Of a stretch of 14,919 nt of DNA, positions 6,658 to 14,616 are shown piece by piece. How positions within the stretch are numbered: position 1 is the first letter of the stretch; every line of letters begins with the position of its first letter. Position numbers and translations under genes: made by a program. The DNA is taken from positions 1-14,919 of the forward strand of contig JAWSVD010000312.1 in the NCBI GenBank assembly GCA_033852095.1, read 5' to 3'. The notes under the pieces were generated by a model, which saw only the letters and a list, made by a program, of their open reading frames with translations, was not told the origin of the DNA and made no database searches. This DNA comes from CALCKW01 sp033852095. Its GTDB lineage: Bacteria; Pseudomonadota; Gammaproteobacteria; CALCKW01.

Positions 6658-7639
6658 TTAGTGCTCTTTGGCCCGCAAATACTGCTGCTCTAAATCTGCT
6701 GTTTTGATCCGACGATCCTCGCGTCTGTCTAAGGCGTTCGCATCATCCGATAGCGATTGCGATGAGGTGTCATCTCCGTAGGTTCCCCAAAAAACTCCGT
6801 CGTAGTCATCCCAGGTAAAAAATGTGTCATGGCTGGCATAGGGACTTGGCGGAACAAAATAAGTGGGCGCTTCGAAGTCGCCCTTGGCATTCACACTCAA
6901 CGCGTCGTGGGTTGTGCGACTGCCCGGAATGTGTACGGTCTCTCCATCGATGTATTCTGTTGTGATGTCAATGATTGAACCGGCGTTGTCATAAGTGATA
7001 AATCCGATGCGTGCGCCAACCATGGCCATCGTTCCCGTGTTTTTCACCCTTCCCCGATAGACCAGGTCGCCGCGGAAATCGGCGTCCAGCTCTATTTCTC
7101 CTGCCAGTTCCAGTTTTGCTGCGGGCGCTTGTTCGCCGTCCATCGTCTGTGCGTCGTATCCGCAACTGTAGGTTGAGAACTGATCTTCATGAATGTCGAG
7201 CCAGATACCGAAAAAACCCGACTCACCGGGGTAGAGTGCGCTGGCTGTTGTAGCGCCGATGCTCGGCATGGACACGTTGCTTCCCGTCAAAATAGGTGTA
7301 GTTGCTGAAAACCAGCGCTGAGGCAGTGTCGTAAAAACGGCAGGAAACCTTGATAAACACTGCGCCGGCATTGCCCGTGTTTCGGAGAAAGCCGTACAGG
7401 CGCGGGGAGGGTGCCAACGTAGATAAGTAGAAAGGACTGTCTTGGATGATTGTCGGTTTACCCCTGCCACTGGCCGAGCCTGTCCCGCTGACTGGGCCGC
7501 TTACAGGGACCGAACCACCGGCAGGACCTGAGATCGCCGATGTACCCGTTGAACCATTGTTTGAATCACATCCCACCAGAGTGAGTGCTAATGTCACGCC
7601 CGTGGCGATGGACACATTCTTGCGCTGTTTGAGTTTCAT
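6658..7639 (-). pseudogene. FxLYD-like surface lipoprotein gene with a +1 frameshift
   Basis: Two overlapping reading frames join into one sensible protein. The upstream part starts at ATG 7639 with a lipoprotein signal (LTLVGC, Cys24) and a Gly/Ser/Pro-rich linker. It continues into LYGFLRNTGNAGAV...CRFYD...SNYTYFDG. At 7283-7285 (GGG on the minus strand) the sensible reading shifts by one base to SNVSMPSIGATT...YPGESGFFGIWLDI and runs to the stop at 6658. The second part has GDLVYRGRVKNTGTMAMVG...ITYDNAG. The two Asn-Thr-Gly/Tyr-Asp patterns look like tandem FxLYD-type domains. The joined protein would have about 326 residues. One extra G in the GGG run would explain the shift; sequencing error, a true pseudogene or programmed shifting are all possible. 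Base composition is more AT-rich than neighbouring genes. The ribosome site before 7639 is poor. Function unknown. Confidence 0.7.
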
Positions 7640-7927
7640 GGTTTTTTCGGCCGGTCCGGAGTGTTAACGAGCACGGGCACGTTAAACCTCGCGTTGTTCT
7701 GTTTTGTCATCTTCTCTCAATAAATGACGACACCAATGCCCGGAAACTGAGTGTTGTCGCTGAAATTGGCTACTTTGTGCTGTCACAACGTCGGGAAACG
7801 CATCAACCACTTTTAACCCCAGTGGGCCGCGGCAGTGCGCAACGGCTTTTATTTGGTGTGGCAAACAGCATTTGATTGCCGCCGTAGTAGCGACCTCGAA
7901 CTTCACCCCTTCAAACGGCGCTTAAGA
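7640..7927. other. Non-coding stretch upstream of the lipoprotein gene
   Basis: With the repeat that follows it, this makes nearly 390 bases between the lipoprotein gene and the monooxygenase gene. A 74-codon minus-strand reading frame (7682-7906) has no recognisable family, signal or ribosome site and is probably chance. A small CG-rich palindromic patch (GGCCGGTCCGG at 7649-7659) lies just before the lipoprotein start. I see no RNA gene here. Confidence 0.4.
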
Positions 7928-7993
7928 ATGCTCAGGTTGTGCCGGGCATGGAAACCAGAAAAAAGCGTTTTCGGGTGGATTTAGATCGACGTG
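7928..7993. repeat. Degenerate 66 bp intergenic repeat, copy 2
   Basis: Partner of the copy at 6528-6593, exactly 1400 bp away and in the same orientation. The central hairpin is kept in altered form (CC-x-GAAAA against TTTTC-x-GG, 7955-7975). The copies therefore pair at the same place with somewhat different bases. Like copy 1, it lies just past the stop codon of a minus-strand gene. Confidence 0.5.
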
Positions 7994-8029
7994 ATTAGGA
8001 CGGGCACGTTTCCGTGTGTTGTTTGTCGC

Positions 8030-8326
8030 TTATTTGGCAACCAGGCTCTGACTGACTGGTGGTTCGCGCAGCAGCATTTCAAGCTGAGCCCAGGCCCCCG
8101 ATTCGACCAGGTTATCGACATGAGCGGCGTGCTGTTCTTTGCTCTGCCAGTCTTCAATCAGGGTGAAGCTTGTTTCGTCGTCGGCGTGTTCTAAAACCCG
8201 GACGGCGCAGCAGCCATCCACTGCGGGAAGCTCGACCTTGACGCTGTCCAGTGCCGCCGCGAGATCGGATCTTCGGCTGGGCTCTGCCCTGAGTGTCACC
8301 ATTGCCGTGTGGTTGTTAGTTGTCAT
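8030..8326 (-). CDS. ABM-domain (YgiN-like) monooxygenase
   Basis: A 98-residue protein of the antibiotic-biosynthesis-monooxygenase (ABM) fold, the size of a single ferredoxin-like unit that normally dimerises. Landmarks: an N-terminal strand (HTAMVTLRAEP), a helix with RSDLAAALDSVK, the GCCAVRVLEHADD strand, FTLIEDWQSKEQHAAHV (the E-x-W ... H-x-x-H pattern typical of the family) and a C-terminal helix. Relatives such as YgiN oxidise quinols, while others only resemble enzymes, so the substrate is open. It is divergent from the LysR gene at 8444, which commonly means control by that regulator. ATG 8326 has AAAGG about 12 bases upstream. Confidence 0.88.
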   Translation of the reverse strand: MTTNNHTAMVTLRAEPSRRSDLAAALDSVKVELPAVDGCCAVRVLEHADDETSFTLIEDWQSKEQHAAHVDNLVESGAWAQLEMLLREPPVSQSLVAK

Positions 8327-8443
8327 TTCATCTACCTTTTAGTTTGTTGTATTTCATTAATGATCGTTGTGGGAAAGTGATTTATCCTGGAGTTGGCAAT
8401 GATATGTGCATGTGGGTCGAACAAAAACCGTGAGAAATGAAAA
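8327..8443. promoter_or_regulatory. Divergent promoter region with candidate LysR site
   Basis: These 117 bases separate the ABM gene from the LysR gene and must hold both promoters. A perfect 10 bp palindrome TCATTAATGA lies at 8354-8363. It has the dyad, AT-centred character of LysR-family sites, although no full T-N11-A box stands out beyond doubt. It is much more AT-rich than its surroundings. No promoter elements are assigned with confidence. Confidence 0.4.
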
Positions 8444-9337
8444 ATGCCTTTCAAAAATGAAAAACTGAATTGGGAGGATTTACGGCTGTTTTTGTGGGTG
8501 GCGAAGGCAGGTGGGCTGAGCGGCGCAAGTGCTTTGGCTGGCGTCAGCGCCCCTACATTGTCACGCCGCATGACGGGCCTGGAAAAAGCGCTCGGTGCCA
8601 CATTGTTTGAACGGTTGCAAAGTGGGTACAGGCTGACGGCACAGGGTGAAGAGCTGCTCGCTCGCGTGCAGGAAATGGAGGAGAAATCGCGTGCGATCCA
8701 GCAGTGGCAAAAGCACCTCGACCCGCGCCCTGTGGTGCGGATAACATCTGGTGCATGGACCAGCGTGTTCATTGCTCGCCATTTGCACCAGCTCAGCGAG
8801 CGGCAAAGCGGCCCGCGTATAGAGTTGCTCATCGGGGCTGATTTTCTGAACCTCAGCCGGCGTGAGGCGGATCTCGCGATTCGCAATAAAATGCCCGAGC
8901 AACAGGGCTTGGCCAGACGTCGAATCGGGTCGGTTGCTTTTGCCGTGTACGGCTCTCCCTGCTACGTTGAAAATAACCCCCAGGCGCAGAGCGAAGAGCG
9001 TTTTGAGGCCTGTGATTGGGCAGCGCTCACGGCAGGCAGCGCGACGGGTTTGTCATCTTCTTGGTTGCAAGAACGCATTGGGGAATCGCCGAGGCTGAGC
9101 TGCAGCTCGCCGCATTCTGTCTTGGAGGCGGCTATATCAGGCGCTGGCCTGTGTGTGCTGCCGCGCTTTATTGGCGGCAGCGAAAAAGGTCTGGTGTGTT
9201 GCTCTGATCCGATCGATGCTCTGACGCACAATCAATGGCAGGTGAGCCACGACGAGTCGCGCTGGTCTCCGTCAATCATGCAGGTGTCGCGCAGCCTATT
9301 TGAGCTTTTTCGGCAGCATCAAGATTCGTTTGTTTGA
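8444..9337 (+). CDS. LysR-family transcriptional regulator
   Basis: A 297-residue LysR-type regulator of usual length. The N-terminal winged helix-turn-helix spans about 10-68: DLRLFLWVAKAGGLSGAS, then ALAGVSAPTLSRRMTGLEKALGATLF and GYRLTAQGEELL. A coiled linker helix (about 70-92) and an effector domain with two lobes follow; EADLAIRNKMPE and ISGAGLCVLPRFIG are family-typical. Its effector is unknown. It is divergent from the ABM monooxygenase gene, its most likely target. The stop lies 21 bases from the convergent udk stop. ATG 8444 is preceded by GAGAAATGAAA, a modest ribosome site. Confidence 0.95.
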   Translation: MPFKNEKLNWEDLRLFLWVAKAGGLSGASALAGVSAPTLSRRMTGLEKALGATLFERLQSGYRLTAQGEELLARVQEMEEKSRAIQQWQKHLDPRPVVRITSGAWTSVFIARHLHQLSERQSGPRIELLIGADFLNLSRREADLAIRNKMPEQQGLARRRIGSVAFAVYGSPCYVENNPQAQSEERFEACDWAALTAGSATGLSSSWLQERIGESPRLSCSSPHSVLEAAISGAGLCVLPRFIGGSEKGLVCCSDPIDALTHNQWQVSHDESRWSPSIMQVSRSLFELFRQHQDSFV

Positions 9338-9358
9338 TGGCCGCGAAGGCTGGCTGGC

Positions 9359-9976
9359 CTACTGGCTCAGTTTTTCCAAATAGCTCACCAGCATCGATTC
9401 AGCCAAGGTGTTATAGCGGTCCGTGGGGATGATCAGGTCGGCGTGCAGGCGCGAGGGGATGACGTATTCGTGCAGCATGGGTTCGACGGTCTCGCGGTAC
9501 TGGCGGCGCACGTCCTCTTCATCGCGGCCGCGTTCGACGATGTCTCGGGCGACACGCCGGTCGAGGCAGGTATTGGTGTCAGTGTCGAGATAGACCTTGA
9601 TATCGAGTTGTTCGCGCAGCTGGGTATCGGCCAGCAACAAAATACCCTCCACGATGATGATGGGCGCTGCATTTAGCACGGTGGTGTCTGCGCTGCGGGT
9701 GTGTGCTGTAAAATCGTACACAGGGCTGATCACAGGCTGCCCTTGCTTCAGCGCTTGCAGGTGTTCGGCGAGCAGGGAGTGTTCGAGGGCATCGGGGTGG
9801 TCGTAGTTAACCTGTGTGCGGTTCTCAAAGCTCAGGTCTGATTGGTCTCGGTAATAGGCGTCTTCGGCAATCAACATGGCCTGACCGCCCATTGAGGCGA
9901 GCAAGCGTTGGCATATCGTTGATTTCCCCGAACCCGATGGGCCGGCTATTCCGATGATTGTTGTGGCGCTGGGCAT
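9359..9976 (-). CDS. udk: Uridine kinase
   Basis: It phosphorylates uridine or cytidine to the monophosphate in pyrimidine salvage, in the cytoplasm. The 205 residues match the family length. A P-loop GPSGSGKS lies at 12-19, with EDAYYRDQSDL at 38-48, NYDHPDAL at 57-64, PVYDFTAHTR at 85-94, the IIIVEGILLL strand at 106-115, RRVARDIVERGR at 140-151 (lid) and IPSRLHADLIIP at 173-184. The Asp/His substrate-binding residues appear intact. ATG 9976 has a good ribosome site (GAGGAGATAGGG). It stands alone, convergent with the LysR gene and divergent from the hydrolase gene. Confidence 0.97.
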   Translation of the reverse strand: MPSATTIIGIAGPSGSGKSTICQRLLASMGGQAMLIAEDAYYRDQSDLSFENRTQVNYDHPDALEHSLLAEHLQALKQGQPVISPVYDFTAHTRSADTTVLNAAPIIIVEGILLLADTQLREQLDIKVYLDTDTNTCLDRRVARDIVERGRDEEDVRRQYRETVEPMLHEYVIPSRLHADLIIPTDRYNTLAESMLVSYLEKLSQ

Positions 9977-10268
9977 CGCCCTATCTCCTCAGTTGCGTAG
10001 GTGGTGGCTCTGACCAAGGGGGATGGCACTATCGACCGAGCGGGCACATAGTAGCGTGTTTGAGCACGACCACAAGCCTCATTGCAGTTTTTGCACCAGC
10101 GGAATGTCTCGCTGCCGAGAATAGGGGTAGAGGCTCAGTCGTCTCGGCGATCAATTAGTCTGTTGCTTGGGCTTCAAATGTCGCGGTGAAGCACCTGACA
10201 ACATCGGATTTGATCTGTGTCCCTCACAAACCCTACTGAGCCGTGTCAGGGCTAGCCAAAGGAAAAAC

Positions 10269-11201
10269 ATGAGCGCTTTTGATTACCAGCAGGCGATAGA
10301 TGCAGAGACCTGGGCGTTTATCGCGCGCACCGAAAGTTATTATCCGTCCGATACCATCGACAGCAGCATCGACCAGCAACGCGCGGTGTACAACGCCATG
10401 TGCTGTGCTTTTGCACACGGCCACCCGGCGGGTGTCAGTGCCACGGATCAGCGGGCTGGCAATGTGCCTGTGCGGATTTACAGGACGGCCTCGGCCCCGA
10501 CCGCAGTGATCCTCTACCTGCACGGCGGCGGCTTCATGGTGGGCGGGCTGGAAAGCCACGACGACATCTGCGCCGAGCTGTGTAGCCGTACGGGTTGTCT
10601 GCTGGTCAGTGTCGACTACCGGCTTTGCCCGGAGCACCCACACCCCGCGCCGTATGATGACTCGAGCATGGCCTTTGCCTGGGTGCAGCGGGAGTTCCAG
10701 CTGCCGGTGGTCTTGTGTGGCGACAGCGCGGGCGGCAATCTCGCGGCGGCGCTCAGTCACGCCAGCCGCGCCCAGCCCGTCGGGCCGATTGGCCAGGTTT
10801 TGATCTACCCGGGCCTGGGGGGCGACCGTCGCCTCGGATCTTATGTGTTGCACGCTGAGGCGCCGATGCTCAGCAGCCGTGAGCTGTTGTTCTACGACGT
10901 GGCGCGCAGGGGGGCAGTCGCAGCGGATGCATACGTGGGCGACGCGCGTTTTGCGCCCTTGCAAGACAGCGACTTTCGCAACTTGCCGCCCACGTTGGTG
11001 CTGGGCGCCGAGTGTGATCCGCTCCGCGATGACGGCGCACACTATTGCCGAGGCCTGAGTGCTGCGGGCGTGCCAGCGGAGTGGGTGTGTGAGGCGGGAT
11101 TGGTGCACGGATATCTGCGCGCTCGCCACAGTGTGCAGCGGGCGCAGGCCAGTTTTGAGCGAATTGTCAGCTGGATTGACCGGAGGGTGAAAGGCGGCTG
11201 A
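10269..11201 (+). CDS. Alpha/beta hydrolase fold-3 esterase (hormone-sensitive-lipase type)
   Basis: A 310-residue cytoplasmic carboxylesterase candidate. The oxyanion motif HGGG is at 85-88 and the nucleophile motif GDSAGG has Ser153. Asp250 in ECDPLRDD and His280 in LVHGYL complete the triad, and DYRLCPEHPHPAP (116-128) is the family's YRLAPE-type stretch. ATG 10269 is chosen because AAAGGA lies just upstream and the protein then begins at the usual place; an in-frame ATG at 10167 would add 34 residues that do not look like the family. There is no signal peptide. The natural substrate is unknown, with short-chain esters likely. The 292 bases between udk and this gene show nothing recognisable. 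It converges on the glycosyltransferase gene, 26 bases away. Confidence 0.93.
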   Translation: MSAFDYQQAIDAETWAFIARTESYYPSDTIDSSIDQQRAVYNAMCCAFAHGHPAGVSATDQRAGNVPVRIYRTASAPTAVILYLHGGGFMVGGLESHDDICAELCSRTGCLLVSVDYRLCPEHPHPAPYDDSSMAFAWVQREFQLPVVLCGDSAGGNLAAALSHASRAQPVGPIGQVLIYPGLGGDRRLGSYVLHAEAPMLSSRELLFYDVARRGAVAADAYVGDARFAPLQDSDFRNLPPTLVLGAECDPLRDDGAHYCRGLSAAGVPAEWVCEAGLVHGYLRARHSVQRAQASFERIVSWIDRRVKGG

Positions 11202-11227
11202 GCGCTGCCCGGCCCTCGCACAGCCTC

Positions 11228-12790
11228 TTAGCCGATGTCGTAGTCGACGATCACGGCCTGGCTTTTGTTGTCTCTGCGCAACCACTGAGCCGTTGTCGCG
11301 GCAGGGTCTGCAGCGAAGGTGGGCGGCGCAACGGTGACGATGGCGCCTTGTTCCAGCTGAACGGGCTTGGCATTGCGCAGCACGTAACGCAGGCGCAGGC
11401 GATACAGCATGCCCGCTGCCAGAGGGCTCAGCAGCGGCAGCGCACCCAGCGAGTAGATGCCATGATGCGCGTAGGTGGCAATGGGCAGATAGGGCAAGGT
11501 GTGCAACACCGCCCCCGCCACCGCAAGCCAGGCCAGCACCGGTCTCTGGTGTCGGCTGGTGCGCAGATAGGCCGCCGCGAGGCCGAGGATAAACAGCATC
11601 AGTGCGCTGCGGGCAATTCGGTTGGTCATCTCGTAGCGGTTGGTGCTCTGTTCGCAGTAGACGCTTTCCCCGCCGGCTCGGCAAAACAGCGGGTGGGTGA
11701 TGGGGAAGTAAATGTCGGACAGATTCAGCAGCGATTTTTTCAGCACGGAGAGGGGATTGGCGACGAGGTGGTCCACCATCGCCTGGCGCAATTGTTGGTC
11801 CACGCCGGCGTCGGTGATGCCCCAGTAGTCAACGCTGTCCTGCTGAGGCTTGTCGACGCCACCCATCAGCAGTGAGTTCATCTCAATGGACTGCTCGGGC
11901 CGGTAGTTGTCGACATCGATGGCCCAGTAGCTGTTGCCCAAGAAATAGGTAAAGCCGGCACCACTGGCGGAGGGCTCCAGGCGATCCAGCAACGCTTCGT
12001 TGCGCACGGTCCAGGGGCTGAGGGCGATAAGGGTGAGCATTGCAGTGACTGTGAGGAAGGCTAGCAGCTTCCATTCTTTGGAGGCGACGACCAAGGCAAC
12101 GGCGACAACAAAGACGGCGGCACAGACGTAGATGCTGGTGCCGTGGGCGAAACACATGGCCGTGGTGAGTAAAAAAGTCATTGAGAAGGAGCGCGCGAGT
12201 TGCAGCGCGGTCATCTGCCCGAATTCGCGGTATTTTGCACAGAACTGTAAAAAGTAAAAACTCAATGCGCTGTAGAGCGCCATTTGCATTACTGCGCTCA
12301 GTGGGGAGCTGACCAGGCGCAATGTCCAAGGGTTGCAGATAAGCAGCAGCATGGCAATCAAACCGACGGCGCGTTGCGGGAACAACAAATTGCTGATGCG
12401 GCGCGCATAAACGCAGGCGGCAAACAAAAACAAGCTGTTCTGGATCACGACGGCGGTTTTGAGCAGCGGCAGTGACAAACCCATCAGCGGTGCCAGCAGC
12501 AAGGGGTAGAGCGGTGGGCGGTGGAAAACGGCCGGGCCGTCCGCACTGAATCGGTAACCGTCACCGTTGTACAAGCTGCGCGCGAGCTCTAGGTAGCCGT
12601 CGTGCCCGGTGCCACCAAATGCTGTCGCCATGCCATAGAGTGGCAGTACCAGCGTGATGATCAGGCCACAGGCCACGGGCATCAGAAAGATGAAGAAGTG
12701 CATCAGCGCGTTTATTGATTGCTCTGACGCTGAATTGTCCGCGTCGAATTTAGTGTTCATCGCTTGTAGCGTTGAAGCAGTCCTGTGCAT
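11228..12790 (-). CDS. Membrane glycosyltransferase of the ArnT/PMT (GT-C) type
   Basis: A 520-residue integral membrane protein with roughly ten to twelve hydrophobic segments. The first is about 31-53, and the first extracytoplasmic loop holds GHDGYLELARSLYNGDGY (62-79) with Asp64 at the usual catalytic place of GT-C enzymes. FHRPPLYPLLLAP (89-101) follows, a mark of the PMT/ArnT family. Such enzymes transfer a sugar from a polyprenyl-phosphate donor to a protein or lipid on the periplasmic face; donor and acceptor cannot be told here. A soluble stretch about 280-370 with few hydrophobic residues is probably a periplasmic loop. ATG 12790 has AGGTG 6-10 bases upstream; an alternative ATG at 12760 lacks one. 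No glycan-cluster genes surround it. Confidence 0.88.
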   Translation of the reverse strand: MHRTASTLQAMNTKFDADNSASEQSINALMHFFIFLMPVACGLIITLVLPLYGMATAFGGTGHDGYLELARSLYNGDGYRFSADGPAVFHRPPLYPLLLAPLMGLSLPLLKTAVVIQNSLFLFAACVYARRISNLLFPQRAVGLIAMLLLICNPWTLRLVSSPLSAVMQMALYSALSFYFLQFCAKYREFGQMTALQLARSFSMTFLLTTAMCFAHGTSIYVCAAVFVVAVALVVASKEWKLLAFLTVTAMLTLIALSPWTVRNEALLDRLEPSASGAGFTYFLGNSYWAIDVDNYRPEQSIEMNSLLMGGVDKPQQDSVDYWGITDAGVDQQLRQAMVDHLVANPLSVLKKSLLNLSDIYFPITHPLFCRAGGESVYCEQSTNRYEMTNRIARSALMLFILGLAAAYLRTSRHQRPVLAWLAVAGAVLHTLPYLPIATYAHHGIYSLGALPLLSPLAAGMLYRLRLRYVLRNAKPVQLEQGAIVTVAPPTFAADPAATTAQWLRRDNKSQAVIVDYDIG

Positions 12791-13358
12791 GGTTCACCTG
12801 AACGATCAATAGAAAGTCTGTCTATTGCACCCGCGCCAAAGTGGCGGATAGTCTCTCTTGGGCGAAAGTTCGTTTGGTGAGCAGTTGGCAATTTCCTTTT
12901 AACAGTGCTTCACCGTTAATTTGGCCCACTCACAGTCTATATCACTGGGCAGTGTGTGGGCTAATAGCTGACTCAAACGTGGTGCATCGCAAATTGCCCT
13001 CGCAATTGCTTCTATTAGCGTAGTTGCTCAATGCAGTAAGGGCGGGTGCAGAGGGTGCTGCCGTAGGTGTGGGTTACTGAATTTGTATTACCATCATACG
13101 ACAAGCCTGCATCAGCTGTTTTTTAGGCGTGTCTTTATTTTCGTTCTTGGATGATTAATCAATGAGTTACTGATGATTTCAGTCAAAAATAGTGTTTCAC
13201 GCCTCTTTCTCAAAAATAATGTGAATATGTGTAAACAAAGCAAAAATAACAGACGGTATTAAGACATTGCTTGGCCATTGCAGCGCCTCGCTGTGCTCAT
13301 CATTGTGTAGAGCGTGTAAAATGTTCTTTGCTGTCGTTGATGTTGTTGGGATATTTCG
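12791..13358. other. 568 bp non-coding stretch with inverted repeats and an AT-rich half
   Basis: No convincing gene is seen; a 60-codon frame (12841-13023) lacks a ribosome site and a family. The first half has nested inverted repeats (separate entry). The second half, about 13075-13265, is much richer in A+T than the flanks, with runs such as AAAAATA and the palindrome GATTAATC, as expected of a regulatory or transferred segment. A weak extended -10-like TGTAAAAT at 13314-13321 could serve the glyoxalase-like gene. Confidence 0.4.
12924..13019. repeat. Stacked inverted repeats (possible structured RNA or terminator)
   Basis: GCCCACTCAC (12924-12933) pairs with GTGTGTGGGC (12952-12961) with one mismatch. 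Directly adjoining, GCTAATAG (12960-12967) pairs perfectly with CTATTAGC (13012-13019). This encloses an inner hairpin AATTGC/GCAATT (12992-12997 with 13002-13007, loop of four). The three together could fold into two neighbouring stem structures. No T-run follows, so a simple intrinsic terminator is not favoured. Confidence 0.4.
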
Positions 13359-14018
13359 GTGAGTCAAAAGCTAAACATTGACCATCTTGCAGTGGTGGCC
13401 CCGTCACTGCAGCAAGGTGAGGACTATGTGCGTTGCGCACTGGGGGTGGATTTGCAACCGGGTGGCGCACATCCGCGCATGGGCACACACAACAAGTTGC
13501 TCAAGCTCGGGCCTGCACTTTACTTGGAAGTGATCGCCATCGATCCACTTGCAGAGCGCCCATCGCGACCGCGGTGGTTTGCGCTGGATGATTTGAGTGA
13601 CGGCGCGGAGCCACGGCTGGCCACCTGGGTGGCGCGAACAGATGATATCGACGCCACAGTGCAGTCGTCCCCGCTGGATCACGGTTGCGTTGAGCCCATG
13701 TCGCGCGGTGATCTGCACTGGCAGATTACTGTCGCCGAAGATGGCTCGCTGGCCGCGGGGGGCACGGAGCCGCCGTTGATCATGTGGCCGGGGGCTCACC
13801 CGGCGAGCAGCATGGCGGCGTCGGGCTGCAGCTTGAATTGCCTGGAGCTCTACTGCTCGGCGGACAGCGCGCTCGACGATTTTTTACGTGCCTGTGACTT
13901 CGAAGGGCCGGTGCTGGTGCACCGATTGGCAGCGGGTCAAACCCCCTTTATTCGGGCACTGATCGATACGCCACAGGGGCTTCGCCGCCTCGGCCCTGCG
14001 CTGGCGGGGGAATCCTGA
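13359..14018 (+). CDS. Glyoxalase-like domain protein
   Basis: A 219-residue protein resembling the glyoxalase-like (VOC-related, Glyoxalase_3) family. It starts LNIDHLAVVAPSLQQGEDYV with His9 at the usual first metal-ligand place. HPRMGTHNKLLKLGPALYLEVIAIDP (38-63) follows, with Glu57 as the second ligand candidate. Metal binding is by family expectation and the substrate is unknown. The start is GTG 13359, preceded by a weak GGGA eight bases away; no ATG fits the domain start. The stop is directly followed by the next gene's start, so the two are probably co-transcribed. Confidence 0.85.
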   Translation: MSQKLNIDHLAVVAPSLQQGEDYVRCALGVDLQPGGAHPRMGTHNKLLKLGPALYLEVIAIDPLAERPSRPRWFALDDLSDGAEPRLATWVARTDDIDATVQSSPLDHGCVEPMSRGDLHWQITVAEDGSLAAGGTEPPLIMWPGAHPASSMAASGCSLNCLELYCSADSALDDFLRACDFEGPVLVHRLAAGQTPFIRALIDTPQGLRRLGPALAGES

Positions 14019-14576
14019 TTGCGCCCGATTGATGTTAAACGCCTGTCTTGGGCGTTGTTATTATGTGCGGGTTTTCTCGCTAATCCCGTGTTGGCAAAGA
14101 GTTGTCACGACAGCACCACGGTGGGCAAATGGATGGACGGTGGCTTGATTGCTCAGAACCCAGACGGTTCAGATTATCTCGCCGACTCCGGCTCTATTCT
14201 TCAGCTGGGCTGTACTTTGTTGCTGGGCCGAAGTTACCCCTACACAGCGAATTTCTCACTGGGCTATCGCTATCAACTGGACAAATCCGGTGAGGGGCGC
14301 AATACCGGTTGGTCACTGGAGACAAGCCTCGCCGCGAAACAGAAGGGGCTTGTATTTGGCGGGGGCGCGCGCTATCAGTTCAACAGCCGCGTGCGCGATT
14401 TCTACGGGCGCAAAATCTCCCTGAAACCCTCCTTCGGCGGTTTTGTCTATCTCGGTTTTCAATTCGGCAGGAATTTAGAAGTGCAATTTCGACGTCATTT
14501 TCTCACTCTGGAGAGCGAGGCCGGTGATGTCTTTGATTCTCCCGCCTACGGGGTGTTTTTGCACCGACCGCTCTAG
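14019..14576 (+). CDS. Small exported, probably outer-membrane beta-barrel protein
   Basis: A 185-residue protein of no family I can name firmly. A signal peptide covers about 1-26 (LLLCAGFLANPVLA). The rest alternates polar and aromatic residues in strand-like segments (FSLGYRYQL, GWSLETSLAA, VFGGGARYQF, GGFVYLGFQF, LEVQFRRHFL), as in small barrels. The size and the late FRRH...SEAGD...DSPAYGVFL stretch recall PagL-like lipid A deacylases. The active His-x-Ser is not clear, however (His160 is followed by Phe-Leu-Thr), so an enzyme call is not made. The start is TTG 14019, immediately after the stop of the glyoxalase-like gene; no in-frame ATG fits, and GCGGGGGAA before it is the ribosome site candidate. 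The actual start is uncertain by a few codons. Confidence 0.7.
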   Translation: MRPIDVKRLSWALLLCAGFLANPVLAKSCHDSTTVGKWMDGGLIAQNPDGSDYLADSGSILQLGCTLLLGRSYPYTANFSLGYRYQLDKSGEGRNTGWSLETSLAAKQKGLVFGGGARYQFNSRVRDFYGRKISLKPSFGGFVYLGFQFGRNLEVQFRRHFLTLESEAGDVFDSPAYGVFLHRPL

Positions 14577-14616
14577 CCTGATGCATCCAGGATGTTGAAC
14601 TTGCGTTGTGCCCGCT

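Noticed and set aside
7682..7906. 74-codon minus-strand frame in the gap before the lipoprotein gene
   Set aside because: No ribosome site, no recognisable family and unusual composition; it could be chance.
6528..7993. Integron cassette with attC sites
   Set aside because: The flanking repeats have a hairpin and suitable length, but no paired RYYYAAC and GTTRRRY boxes were found and no integrase is present.
10233..11684. Long minus-strand reading frame of 483 codons opposite the hydrolase gene
   Set aside because: Its product is rich in Arg, Ala and His with no domain, it overlaps two well-supported genes, and it is explained by the codon bias of the hydrolase on the opposite strand.
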